Positions 23,788 through 35,439 of a stretch of 64,000 nucleotides of DNA are shown here, piece by piece. The stretch's first letter is position 1. Every line of letters begins with the position of its first letter. Source of the stretch: Musa acuminata AAA Group (taxonomy: Eukaryota; Streptophyta; Magnoliopsida; Zingiberales; Musaceae). A program made the translations under genes and the position numbers. The notes beneath the pieces were generated by a model. The model ran no database searches. It saw nothing but the letters and a program-made list of their open reading frames with translations, and was not told the origin of the DNA. The stretch lies in assembly GCF_036884655.1 (NCBI RefSeq), contig NC_088354.1:13464501-13528500 (forward strand), in the 5' to 3' direction.

Positions 23788-24120
23788 TGTTGATGTTGAT
23801 AGGAAGAGGGGATAGAGATATCAAACAGAGAAAGAGTAGGACAAGCTTTCAATCTTCTATATTTCTCTCAAGAAAAATACTTTTACAATTTCAGAAACTC
23901 TATTTCTCTCATGACCCGGTTTATATAGTCATCAAAGATACATTATATTAATTGTATTCAAAATGAATCATTCTCTTTCAAGAAACCCTTTCAAGAACCA
24001 ATAACCAATTTGACTTATCCTTCTATAGACTTTTAATCCATTTTTTCTTCTTGATGTAATGATTCTCCCACTTGATGCAATGACCCTTTTTATGCCTCTT
24101 GAACAAGTTTAATTCCAAGA
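23788..24120 (-). repeat. copia LTR (5' LTR of the - strand element)
   Basis: Starts TGTTGATGTTG next to the primer-binding site. The outer end reads CCAAGA where the partner LTR reads TCAACA, so the terminal CA has mutated; the flanking TAATT still marks the border. Confidence 0.9.
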
Positions 24121-24125
24121 TAATT

Positions 24126-24709
24126 TACCGGTCAATCATATTATGGTTCCATTTTTCATCAAAGTGGGAGTGCTTCTAATCGATTGGCATCTCCTATGGT
24201 GCTCATGATAGAATTTTGAGATCTTAGTTCACAAGTTTGATATCTAGACAGAGAAATGGAATATTAGAACAAGAAGAATGTTTGATTGGACATTACAGCC
24301 TTGGAAATTGTTTCAAGGTTAAGCTAAAAGCTAATATTAAGTTCATGTTGGTGGTTCTGACAGATTGGCCGAGTGATCTAAGGTGCCAAGATTTATGCTC
24401 TGGTCCGAAATTTCACAGCTGTCAAAGTGTTTTTAAATATATTTTATAAATGAAATTTCTATGATAAAATAATAAAAAATTGTAAAGTGAAACGTAGTTA
24501 ATCATCAAAGAATTTTTTTTTTTTACTTTATATTTTATTTAGACAGATGACAAACCTTACCATAATTTATAGGTGAAATTTCTGTAAGGAAAAAAAAAAA
24601 AGTAGAGGCTTATAAAACAAAGCATAATTAAGTATCAAAGTTATTAAAACAATCCTTACAATCAAATTTTACAGTAGTCTTTCTTTCTCTCACTTTATTA
24701 TTTTTGCAT
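24126..24709. other. AT-rich spacer, includes likely 3' UTR of the F-box gene
   Basis: Poly-A and poly-T runs (24505-24525, 24590-24602) and no conserved frame. The bases next to 24710 are probably the 3' UTR of the neighbouring F-box gene. Confidence 0.5.
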
Positions 24710-25768
24710 TCAACTGAAACTTGGGGTGATCCAAAACTGGTGGCGACAATATTGTGGTTGTCTCGCTATTCTTTTGACGCAACCATTCTTTATAATGTAA
24801 ACATGATTTGACCATCTGTCGATGAGATATATACCATTACCATGACATCCGATGGTATGAGCCGAGACTGAGAATGTTTGATGGCCATTTTCGTTCAGGA
24901 ATAACACTCGGTCACCTAAGTTCTCCATCTTGATCCAAGTCTTGTTCTCCAAATCGAGTCGAAACAAGCACACATCACAAACATCCAATTCATATCCTTG
25001 CACAAGGAGGCAAACCAACAATATCTCTTTGTAAGATTCAACCAAGAATATGCCATGGTTGATTATGTGAAAAAAATCAATGGGAGGTGGTACATCCAAA
25101 TTTTTGATTCGTACGGGAAGAACTTGGAACGTCACTAAGTATCCACTAGGGTAATCTAAAGCATAAAATTGTCCTTGAAAACTAAGGATAGATCTCAAAT
25201 TTGTACTCACATTTTTCTCTACGTTCCATGACTTATCTCCCGGCCTCCAAACATGAAGATCTTTGAATTGACATCCGAGGACGATACAATCATGGTTTGT
25301 CGGAGATGATGACATGTAAAGGACCTTTGTGCATGGGTGGTTGAGAGATGGGAGGTGCACTCGCTCTCGAGAGAATGGATTCAATAGAGAGATCTTGGTA
25401 TTCAAGTTGTGACCGAGCACCAGCCAACCATTTGTGGAGCCATTGATAACAAACTTTATTTGATGCACAAAGCTAGGGAGTTTGATTTTGAATGATTTAT
25501 CATCATCTACTACGTTGCACAAGATGCAATCGACCTTGGAATCTATCATGGTGAACAACCATGGGGTTTTGCTTCCTGTTGGGTCGTATAGTGGGGTTGT
25601 GACTCGCCACTCTTTGCATGCGGTGCTTAAGCGTACGGCATCCTTGGGGTTCATTTGCATCAAAATCGATCCCACGATATCGATAGGAATATGCTTGGCG
25701 ATGACCTTCGACCTCCACATTATCTTCCTCTTTTTTTGTTGCTTTTGCTGGTCGTTGCTTATGGCCAT
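24710..25768 (-). CDS. F-box protein with DUF295 (KIB-type) propeller, intact
   Basis: Single-exon frame of 352 residues from ATG 25768. A basic N terminus (KQQKKRKIMWRSK) precedes an F-box at about residues 25-60 (IDIVGSILMQMNPKDAVRLS, then CKEW). Residues 90-340 form a DUF295-type propeller with NGWLVLGHN, LLNPFSRERVHLPSL, CIVLGCQFKDLHVWRPGD and FQGQFYALDYPSG. F-box proteins dock on SKP1 in SCF ubiquitin ligases and the propeller recruits substrate; the target is unknown. A conserved donor-like GTAATCC about 160 bases upstream (near 25925) suggests a 5' UTR intron. It is the only undamaged member of the local cluster. Confidence 0.88.
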   Translation of the reverse strand: MAISNDQQKQQKKRKIMWRSKVIAKHIPIDIVGSILMQMNPKDAVRLSTACKEWRVTTPLYDPTGSKTPWLFTMIDSKVDCILCNVVDDDKSFKIKLPSFVHQIKFVINGSTNGWLVLGHNLNTKISLLNPFSRERVHLPSLNHPCTKVLYMSSSPTNHDCIVLGCQFKDLHVWRPGDKSWNVEKNVSTNLRSILSFQGQFYALDYPSGYLVTFQVLPVRIKNLDVPPPIDFFHIINHGIFLVESYKEILLVCLLVQGYELDVCDVCLFRLDLENKTWIKMENLGDRVLFLNENGHQTFSVSAHTIGCHGNGIYLIDRWSNHVYIIKNGCVKRIARQPQYCRHQFWITPSFS

Positions 25769-25794
25769 AGATCTGTTACTAAAAGGAATAACAA

Positions 25795-26040
25795 TCTAAT
25801 CTAATCTAATATAATAGGAGAGGAAAATAGAAAAGAAAGTATATCTTCGATAAATGTTTATAACACTCTCGAGGATGTGTAAATAAAATGAAACCGAGAG
25901 AACGAAGAAAGAAAGAAAGGGAAGGATTACCTGGCTAGAGGTTGAGGAAAGACACTAGCATGAGAATCTTTGGGGCACCCATTACTTGTTGTTTGATCTT
26001 GCACTTTCATGATCGAGTTTGTGCCGATTGCCTACGCACA
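25795..26040 (-). promoter_or_regulatory. conserved 5' leader of the F-box unit
   Basis: This block is alike to 47280-47540 and 28255-28440, upstream of two other F-box copies. Shared points are a purine-rich stretch, GTAATCCTTC with the context of a splice donor, and a short open frame ending just before it. It looks like a 5' UTR exon plus intron. Confidence 0.55.
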
Positions 26041-26309
26041 CATCGTCTTTGTTGTCTCAGTTTTGCTTGGCAAGAGTAAAAGGATAGTAGAGAATGATGA
26101 AAATTTCTTACAAGCAAAAAACATCTTTTATCGAGACTAATTTTCGCTAAATACAAAAATTTTCACATTTAGTATCATAAATCCCTGTTTATATATAGAG
26201 TAATCAAGAAATTACCTATGGAAGGTCATATTTAATGTGGTGCACCTATTCAAGTGTTCATGTAAAATCCTTATTCAATGCAACCTTTGATTTTTATATA
26301 CATACCATT

Positions 26310-26582
26310 TCATGTTGTCTTTTCATAATACAAGAGAATTCTAATTAGTGTTTTTATGTTGTGTATTAGTTGACATGTTGGTGTCTGTTTTGGCATCACC
26401 TTCCTCAGTCCAGTTGGTACTTCACTATGGTAGCTCTCTAGATGAACAAAGTCATGGCTGAACTGAACTCCATCCAAAGAAACTTGAAGCTTGAAGATTG
26501 AAGATTGAAGCTTCAAGCTTGATCGGGCTTTTGTTTCCAACATGTTGCATTTTGGAGCTTCATCTTCATGAATACTGACCAA
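26310..26582 (-). other. conserved module of unknown function, copy A
   Basis: A - strand frame contains VSLDGVQFSHDFVHLESYHS followed by EVPTG. The same reading frame recurs near 45575-45680 and 51085-51200, each time downstream (- strand sense) of an F-box gene or its remnant. No protein family was recognised. It may be an exon of a second gene in the duplicated unit or a former C-terminal exon of the F-box transcript. Confidence 0.5.
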
Positions 26583-26950
26583 AAAGTGAGTCTAAGAATT
26601 TTATCTATACCTGCAAAGTAGGCATTGTCTTTTGAAACAGAACTGAAACTAATACAAATATTTGCAAACAAAGGAAGAGATTTACAGTCGATCTTTCTCT
26701 AAGAAATCCTTTTTTAGCTTACCAAGTTCAACATGCAGTTGGAGATGGATTAGTCTCTTTGCGAGCTGCATGCATTCTCCTCCTCAAAAAAGAGGGAAAG
26801 TTACTAGGCAGCATTAATCTCTCGTGGCTAGTTAGAAACTCGAGGATCAAACACTAAGATGATTCTTGTGATTTATCAAGCTTGGGATTACACTTGGAAA
26901 GTAACCATCTTCATTAACTTCCACATATTCAAAAGTTTTTATATGGTCAT

Positions 26951-27623
26951 TGATAGATGATATTATGGCACGCAGCACCCCACGTGGCACCCCCTAGTCG
27001 GAGTCCGACTTAGAAATGATTATATCCTGAAGCATCGTCACCTGGCTCAGAAGCGATGCAAAGCATAATCCATGCCATTGGAAATCGTATGAAGCAACAC
27101 CCGAAAGTGAGGAACAACTCGCCACAACAGTACAGGATCAGAATAGACACATCAAAACAAACGAACCGCCCGCTTAAAATATCGACGAATGCTAACAATG
27201 TATAAACGATCGATCCCCAAAGAGGTATAAAAACTAAAAACTATCTCTTAGTAGATGCCAAAGGGGAGCTCTCTCTCTCTCTACATATTAATTTAGTCAT
27301 ATAGCTTACATCGTTATCTTCTCCCCTTCGCTAATTTAAGCAGAGGAGGGGCCGTGTCGAGTAACCCCCGTCGTTGACCTATCATGCAGGATGATCGGTT
27401 GCCCGAAAACACTCGAACGACCCAACTCTTAGGGAGGAACCTTGCAACTAGGAAAATCTTAGTTCGCTTACTCGGTCATCTCGAACAAGTTCCTCACCAA
27501 CAGAACGATTATCGATCAGATACTCTATGCGGTCTCATCTCACTAAGTCTCTCATGTTATCTAGGAAGAGACATCTGAATGAGTCTACACCTTCGGTAGT
27601 CGACGATACCCATAATACTATCA
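26951..27623. mobile_element. solo LTR with target duplication
   Basis: 673 bp starting TGATAG and ending CTATCA, flanked by GTCAT (26946-26950) and ATCAT (27624-27628); the paralogous unit near 46030 has a single ATCAT and no insert. An internal TATA-like GGTATAAAAAC near 27222, a CT run and a GC-rich end are typical of a Ty3/gypsy LTR. No internal region remains, so it arose by LTR-LTR recombination. Confidence 0.75.
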
Positions 27624-27849
27624 ATCATTAACCTAAGGAGCTACTACCTATAATACTACCTATCTCTTCACACACATGTACACTTCCGAAACTTGATTTC
27701 TATTAGAAAACAAAAGCTAATAAAAAGAAACATAACTAATCATCAATAAAAAACCTGACATTGAAGTCCATTAATCACTCTCGTTTGCTTCCGGAGAAAG
27801 AGAATCTCTAAAATTAATTAGATCTCCATGACTAACTAATACCGTTGTT

Positions 27850-28250
27850 GTGGTTTATTTCAACTCAAAGCATGGTGGAAAATTTGTCAGGTACTTCGGC
27901 CACGTTTACACCACCAATCAATGACATATATAGAGTTACTACAACACCCTATTTCAAGAGTGAAGACCAAGATACCATGCTGGCCACGAAAGCAATTACT
28001 CAGAAACAATGATCGATCGTCGAGGCTCTCTATCTCGATTCAAGTCTTGTTCTTCAAATCAAGTCGAAATAGATAATCATCATAGGTTTTGGAGATGCCG
28101 ACCAACAACTCCTCGTAAGATTCAACTAAATAGATGCCATGGTAACCTATGTGAGAAAGATCCATAGGTGGTGGAACATCGGCTGCTAAATGTTCAAGCC
28201 ACACATTAGATTTGAAGAAAATAAATTATATATATACATAATCTAATGCA
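27850..28250 (-). pseudogene. F-box/DUF295 pseudogene, C-terminal remnant
   Basis: On the - strand the block matches the 3' part of the F-box genes: the segment around PPPMDLSHIGYHGIYLVES, KTWIE and the His/Gly-rich region are recognisable with stops and frameshifts. The F-box half is gone; sequence jumps to the leader at about 28255. Its downstream conserved module is copy A at 26310-26582, now separated by the solo LTR. Confidence 0.7.
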
Positions 28251-28499
28251 GTGGGGGAGAGATTGAAAAGAAAGCACATCTTCTTCGATAGATACTTATA
28301 ACAATTACTAGGATGCAAAACTAGAGAATGATGTAAAGGAGAGAAGGATTCCAGAGGAGGAGGAATGACACTGGGGTGGGAGCCCTTTCGACGTCCTTAG
28401 TTTGTGCTTGAGTTCATGCTGACAGCCTAAGCACATACATGAAACTTGCCCTCCATTTAGTCAACGCCTTGATTAAATAGGAACAAAGGTTTCCTACAA

Positions 28500-29400
28500 T
28501 TAAAAAAAAGATATAAAAAATTGAAGTTATACAAGGTGTAGAGTTGAGTCTCATACAATTTTAGATCCTAGAAACTGTTCTAAAAATAAATATAAGCTAA
28601 AAACATATCAATAAATATATTGATTTAGAACTTTCTAAATCTAAATATTCATAATTATCTTTATAAAAAATAAACACATAAATATAATATAATTATGTAA
28701 CAAATGTCCTACAAAGAAAAATCATAAAACACTCCGTATCGTATATTATAATGGCATAAGTCAAATGCTAGTCACCAACTCCTTGTTGAGAGGTTTAAAC
28801 TTATGAATGACTTCTCTATTCCCTGAATATAAATAACTCTTATCATGCTCTCAATAGTAAAATTAACCAATATCCCTCATCTATGAAAGTAAAAAAAAAT
28901 ATGATTCACCTAATATTAATAGAGGAACTATCTAACCATAACATATAGTGGCCCATTAATCCTAAAGAAATTTAATCTATGAAATCACATTGAATCAAGT
29001 CCACTCAAAATGAAGCAATCCAAAAAATTGCCTAAACTGCTTAAACTGACAAAAACAATCAAAAGTCACCCTGAACCAACCATCTTGAATCCATGGAACT
29101 GGTTCGGTTTGGCTCAACCACGTAGGGCCAGGCGATGTGCCTCGTGCATTGGGTGCGATCACGGGGGTTGGGTAGTGAGCTTTAGACTACACTGGGCCTG
29201 CCTCACTACTGCATCATATTATTGGACTTGATCCGGGTTGGGTCTGATTCTTACGAGGAGTTGACCTATTTGGGTTTGGTTTGCCCTACTACTTGGTTGA
29301 CCTGACTCGAGTAGGATGTGGTCAACGCCAAACTTATGCCCAAACCAAGCCATGGCCAATTAGACATGACTAAACTAACATTGATAAGCAATTAAAATTA
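28500..29400. other. unit spacer upstream of the F-box remnant
   Basis: AT-rich, partly alike to 53160-54550 in the third unit (for example the blocks near 29100-29340 and 54290-54480 with repeated ACTTG/GACTCGAG-like words). No gene supported; the 73-codon frame near 29010 has no conserved features. Confidence 0.4.
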
Positions 29401-30248
29401 GTCTAATGCAACATAAACTTTACAAATTATTTGACATGCTTCAAATTAATTAAATTCATCTAAAATAATATATCGATAAAAAAAGGTATGAATTTTTAAT
29501 TAAGATTTACTCATATTTATTAACAATTAAGGTTATTTAATATCATTGTAAATTCTAAAATTTACATCATGCATCTCTTTTTTTTTTTTTTGAAAATCTA
29601 CCACTAAATGGTATCCACAATTCATAAATAATTCAATGTAATATGGTAATATTGTAAATTCTAAATTTACGTCACACATCCAAAATTTTTTGAAGGTATA
29701 CCATTAAATAATATGTTAAATTCATGGAAATTTAATAAAATTGTATATTCTAAAATTTGCATCATGCATCTCAATTCTAAAATTGTAAATAATCGCTATT
29801 GATGTAAATATTGAAATTATTATGTTATTTGTAAATATACTATATTTATTGGAAAATACATTTATTTATACTATTCAATTATATAATCTCTTTTTTTAAA
29901 ATGCACTATTAAATAATATCCAAAATTCATAGATTTTTAATCAAAATAAATTGAATATTTTCAACTTCAAATAATAAAAAATAATGCAGGGCTTACTATT
30001 CTCCTCAATTATTATCTTCTCTTCCATCTTTCTTAACTTCAAAATCTTCTTGATCACTATTAGAATGAATAGAGAGAGTCTAAGAGACAACAAAGGATAT
30101 TACTTAAGGTAGAAACCCTCATTATTATTTTCATATATAATATTAAATTAAATAATTATATTATTCCATATTTTCTCAGTCAATAAAGGTAATAGTCTTA
30201 ATGGTTGAAAAATAAATTTTTTATTTTAGGATTCACCTATTAGAAACT

Positions 30249-32640
30249 TGTTGGGAAGGGAGAGGAAAAAAAATCAAAAATCAAAAGAAAATTTCAATAG
30301 AGATTAATAATAAAAAGAATATACCAAAAAGTTGATACAAGATTAATGTAGTTTGGCATGTCCCCACCTATATTAATAGAAAAAAATAAATTATCTAATG
30401 TATAATATCAATTACAAGGCTCCTCAGTTATCCCTACTGAAATATAAAGAACTCTCACATAAATATAAAGAACTCTCTAAGTCTTCTCTAAAATCCTTAA
30501 AGATCTATTTTAGGAGACCCAATATGTCTTGACTTTTTCACTCATCAAAACCTTTAGACTCAATGTATATTTATAGGAATAAATCCAAATTTACTAAGAA
30601 ATTTTAATTTAATTAGATCTCTACCAACTAATTTAAATATAATTAAGACTCTTAAAAAATTACTAACCCTAATAATCTTTACCTTTGTGAGTAATTTTTT
30701 ACTTAGTGTCTTATATAGAAATTGAACTATTGACTTGAAGAATTCACCACAATTAACAAACCAAATCATATCTTGTGTAATTAGAACCAAATTAATTCCA
30801 CTACTTAATTTCGAAGAGAGATCTCCATCTCATTATTTTACCACCAGTAATATTTTTTTCCCTTACAATCATTTAAATATTAGAAATCATGAATATCGTC
30901 TATCATTTTCTACACCACGAATGAAGCTCGTTACCATAAGCATCTAAGATCTCCTGTATGGATAACCTATTTTCAGTGCTTTGAGATATTTACTATATTT
31001 TTTTCCTTGATAGGATAACTCTTAATATAATCTTTTTTTCATTAGAATCATTTATCCTCGAGTAACTTTAGAACTTCACCTCTAGCTTTAGAGCAATAAC
31101 TTTGGGAATCTAAAAGACTCAAAGAAATTAGATTCTTCCATATCTTTATAATATAAACAACATCCTCCAAAGTACGTATCACTCTTTTAATCTTTACTTT
31201 ACCGATACCCTTGACCTCCACCACAGAATCATCACCCGACTTAATGTACTACTCAATTTATTATTTAGTGAATTAAAAAATTCTTCTAAATAACCTAAGT
31301 AGAATCTAAAAATAACTCTCTTGAAAAAATGCATCGTTACCTTGGAGAATGTGAGAATATCTCTATCACAAGAGAGCAAGAGAGCATTCGTGATCTTTTT
31401 TTTATATCTTTTTTCCTTGGATAGTTCTACTTTATATCTCTATATTCCTTACATCCATAACACTAAATATCATAAAAAAACTTTGACTTTTGATCTTGAC
31501 CTACTAAGTTGAGATCTACCTCCTCATCAACTTTTAGATTGAGTAGCTAATGTCTCATCATCCATATTCCTAAATTTATTTTTTTCTTGATAGAAAAAGA
31601 TGATAAAACTTTTTCAACTTATTCTAGAGTTGCTATATCCTTTCTACATAGTATCATCTCCATAAAGTTGACATAGGAGTTAACGAGCAATATAAGAAAT
31701 AACACCTTATCTTCTTAATTAATCTTTATATTAAATTTCTTCGGTTGATCCGATATCCTTTTAATATGTTTAGATGCTCTACCAAGTCTCTACCTTCTTC
31801 TATCTTCGATCTACATACTTTTTACTTTAGCTACAACTTGTTAGTTAAGCTTTTTGTCAAATAAAACTTTTTAACTTATCCTAAATAATTATACTGGAGT
31901 CATCATCAATAATATTATTAATAATATTATTAGTGATGCAAAGATGAATAGTACTCACACATATTGCCTCAAGCTCCTCTTAATTTTCATTGCTTATCTT
32001 TTCAATTTTGCTTGCTCATCTTTTAAATGTTCTTGCTATGCCTTGTTGAGCAAGAAGATCCTTCACACTCCTCTGCTATAGAGTGAAATTATTTCTTCTA
32101 TCAAAATTTTTTATAATAAAGCCAATGGAAACAACCGATGACATCTTTATTAAATTATTAATCATTAAATTTTTTGAGTTTTGATACCACTTTGTTAGGG
32201 AAGGATAAGAGAAAAACTAAAATACCAAAAGAGAAATCCACTAAAGATCAATAATCAAAATAATATGCTAGAAAGCTGATGTAAGATTATCATGGTCTAG
32301 CAAATCTCTATCTACATTCATGAAAAAAAATCAGATTCTTCAATATATGATATCAATTACAAGGCCCTTAAGTTATCCCCACTCAAGTATAATTTTTCTT
32401 GTTTACCTCTCACGTAAACCTAAAGAACTCTCTCAATACTCTCCAAAAATCCTAAAGATCACTCTTAGAAGCACATAAAATATCTTACTCTCCCTCTCAC
32501 AAAATCCCTAAGATGATATATTTATAAGAATAAATCCTAATTTACTGAGAAGTTTGAAGTTAAATAGGACTTTATCAACTAGTTTAAATACAATTAGAAC
32601 TTTTAAAAATATTTATGAACCATAGTATAAATGAGTTATG
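30249..32640 (-). mobile_element. decayed Ty1/copia element
   Basis: Two diverged direct repeats, about 30249-30690 (starts TGTTGGGAAGG) and about 32188-32640 (starts TGTTAGGGAAGG), are the LTRs. Next to the right one the - strand reads AGTGGTATCAAAAC, a primer-binding site for initiator Met-tRNA. Internal DNA of about 1.5 kb holds gag remnants only; pol is gone. Outer borders are approximate. Confidence 0.75.
31590..32150 (-). pseudogene. copia gag remnant
   Basis: Conceptual translation of the - strand with many stops still follows a copia gag: a stretch like NFDRRNNFTL near the start, then KDLLAQQGIARTFK, an EELEAICVSTIHLCI part, and later a cysteine-less C-terminal region. No intact frame longer than about 60 codons. 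Recognised by pattern only. Confidence 0.6.
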
Positions 32641-32705
32641 CTCATGTAGTAAAGTGTTAATTACATAATTTTTTGACTTAAAAATAAAAAAAAAAGATGA
32701 TTACA

Positions 32706-33359
32706 TTCTTCTCTTGTTAAAGAATTTAGTCACAATGATTTACCTTGGATAAAAAGGCATGGATTTTAATTATTTGACATTCTTTCTTTTTCCCAAGTAT
32801 TTTCATGATTTGTACGATATTGCTAGTGGACTTTCAATAAAAGAATAACTTTATTACTCACAACCATAACCTTTTTTTTTTTTTGGAAAATTTGGGTCAG
32901 CTACTCTAAAGAGGTGGCATATTCTCTTAAGTATTAGATGAATCCCTAATATATTTTTAAAACATCGAGACATGATCTACTATAACATTATGTATGCTAC
33001 TCTAAGATACATTATGTGTGCTTGCAAGAGCTTGGGCCTAGGGCCAATCATTAAGTCATAGATATATCTACTATAATATTGCAAAAGGGTTTATGACTCT
33101 TGGATCTAATATGCCTATATCGGAGATATACTTTAAAAAGGTATGATCCCTAACTTTAAATTCTAGTTCATTTCACCTTTATTTTGCTTAGTTTTTTAAT
33201 TGACTTTGAGATGTTAATAATCTATGGATATCAACATCTTTCAATTAGTTGTAGTTGGAGAATCTTTCACTCTCTAATAAGTCAAATACATTAACTAAAA
33301 CAAAAGAAAATTATTGGTGAGTAAGAAGGCATTTATTATTTCTATTTTTGACTCAATAT
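32706..33359. other. degraded Ty3 internal sequence and unassigned AT-rich DNA
   Basis: The first 120 bases match the region right after the LTR relic in the third unit (55277-55390), i.e. the 3' internal end of the Ty3 element. The rest shows nothing recognisable. Confidence 0.45.
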
Positions 33360-33804
33360 CATCTTTGAGGTAAAAGTTTTAAGGACGAGGAAAGCTATCA
33401 CTAGGAAACAAGTATAAAATTAAAAAAATAAACCTTTATTGCTTGTAAAGCTATAGTAATTAAAAAAAAAACTTTTATTACTTGTAAAGCTATAATGCTA
33501 ACTACAAGACCTAAAGTGATGAAACTGTCCAAAGAGATTAATTGGCATGTAATGATTGTCTTTAGATAGCACCTAGGTGCTCTTTGTAGTTTATGGAATA
33601 TTGTTAGCTTCAGTCTTCTCCTTTACTCTCTATGTTGAAATTTTGGACAACTAGCAGTAGGTTTCAGGAGTTTTTCTAAAAAGTTGAGTATAACTTTGAT
33701 GTAGAGCTTTAGCTATTGAAACTTAGTTAGGTTCTTGTCGGAGACTTTTTTTATTACCTTTAGATGGGGAGACACACCCCTTATAAGGTGAAAGGGCCAT
33801 AAGG
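33360..33804. repeat. LTR fragment, related to 44433-44890
   Basis: Shares ordered blocks with 44433-44890: AGCTATCACTAGGAAAC, ACTTGTAAAGCTA, TAGAGCTTTAG and GGAGACTTTTTTATT. The start is degraded and the end is cut by the insertion of the next copia element at 33805. Confidence 0.65.
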
Positions 33805-35412
33805 TGTAGGAAAATTTAGGGGCGACATCTCATGCATAGCGGAGAACAGAAAACAAAATCTCTAAATTTTTCAAAGATGTGTTTGTCATCGTGCGAAGAT
33901 TAGTGCGCAAAATTCGTAAAACTAAAAACCACGCGTGAGATAGTTATGTTACTTAGGGAGTCATATATCCATGAATCCCTACAGTTCTGTAGGAGAGGAT
34001 GAAGGAGGTCAAGCGTCATCCTCTCTAGCGGTGATCCATATAGCAGGGTTGTGACAACGTTCTTCAAATCTCCAAGCTTGCTATCTAAGGAGGAGAAGGG
34101 GAGATGAGAATAGGAGGTGGCAACTAAAAAAACCTCTGGCCTATGAGTGTTTAGTTCTCTCCTATTTATAGAGGCTCAATGTTAACTTAACCATAATGGA
34201 TCTTACCCTATTAGATATTAGATCTCCATCCAACTACCCAAGCCTCTTCGATTAGCAGATTTCTGTCCAATAATCTATCATTGGCTCTTATTGGATCTCA
34301 TTCGTATGATCTAATAATTTAGGGGCTTATTAGATATCCAATAAGATAGGGGCTCCGGAAGATATCTCATATTCGAACATCTACTCGTTGCAATGCCTAC
34401 CATATGCGTATGATTCTCTAGGCCTAATATCGAGCTGGTCATAAGTCATACCTACCAGAACTCATTCTGGCTCAATGAATTTGTATCTCCATAATAATTC
34501 ACTCGACTTATTGACTACGGACGTACTAGGCCACTATGTTGTAGTTCCTAAACGATACGGGGGAATCCAATCTATTAGAACTATATGTCATCAATTATCA
34601 TATACATATAGGCCATCATCTATCTAATATCCCAGAGACCATATAACGGGCATGGTGGTATCAGACCTATACGGTCTCTACTCGAGTCTCTTTCTAATCA
34701 AATTCTCCAGGAGAACTCTTTCTCTCTCAATCCGAATAACCCTAGCTAGGGATTTGCATGAGCAAGAATACATGAGATATTTTTCTCATGACACTAAGAG
34801 TGGATGATTCTCTATCGATACTCAATAGTCCTCATAAGATTGGCTACAACTCCCGATGACCGACTGTGCTAGATTTGGAACCTCCAGACCTATAAGTCCG
34901 ATAACAAAAAGTGAAGTTATCATACAGGATATCCTTAGTGTCTCAAGTCTAAGGAATAGATATACCACTAGGACGATAGAATCACTGTTTGACAATAAAG
35001 CATCATTAACCATCTAATATTCCGTGAGTAGATCAATTTGTGAACCCATTCTCCAATGAGCACTTGTACTGTACCCCTAGTGTCCCCACATGATCAGCTA
35101 TAAGACTAGTTATATCTATTATATGGACGGGTATATAGCACACCAGTCTGTTTGGTTATCTTGATGTCCCTCTCGAGTAACCTATGACTGATATTATTTA
35201 AGATTTATGTTTAAAGGCAAATCGGTCTCATTATCGTGATCTTATCACTATCCGATTCCCATTGCACAGATTTATGGACATCATAATATATTCATGCGAC
35301 AATCAATATAAGTTATAAAATACCAAATAATAATAATAAGCAAAAATAATGTGTGTCAAGTCACACGTGTCATCACTCATGTGATTGGCTTGCATGACAC
35401 CTATGACTAGCA
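33805..35412 (-). repeat. copia LTR, 1.6 kb
   Basis: Begins TGTAGGAAAATTTAGGGG and ends GACTAGCA. Its first 500 bases pair with 37498-37995. No coding content was identified. Confidence 0.75.
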
Positions 35413-35439
35413 ATCTCTCACTTGACCTAAAGATAATCA

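Larger units (their letters stand above)
20575..24120 (-). mobile_element. Ty1/copia element, internally deleted, with target duplication
   Basis: Complete ends: LTRs 20575-20894 and 23788-24120 flank the element, and TAATT occurs at 20570-20574 and 24121-24125 as a 5-bp target duplication. A primer-binding site complementary to initiator Met-tRNA lies at about 23772-23785 and a purine tract (minus strand AAGAGGGGAGAATG) abuts the left LTR. At 3546 bp it is well short of an autonomous copia (about 5 kb). Losses: part of gag, and most of reverse transcriptase plus nearly all RNase H. It lies antisense, 233 bases behind the bZIP stop codon. Confidence 0.93.
29400..32705 (-). mobile_element. Ty3/gypsy LTR relic split by a copia insertion
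   Basis: The LTR relic occupies about 29400-30248 and 32640-32705, interrupted by copia. It contains the degenerate repeats of about 100 bp (cores near 29548, 29652, 29742). It ends at GATTACA before a tract matching the polypurine region of the third unit (compare 55270-55290). It is orthologous in position to relics at about 48.9 and 54.5 kb, so the insertion predates duplication of the F-box unit. Confidence 0.6.
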
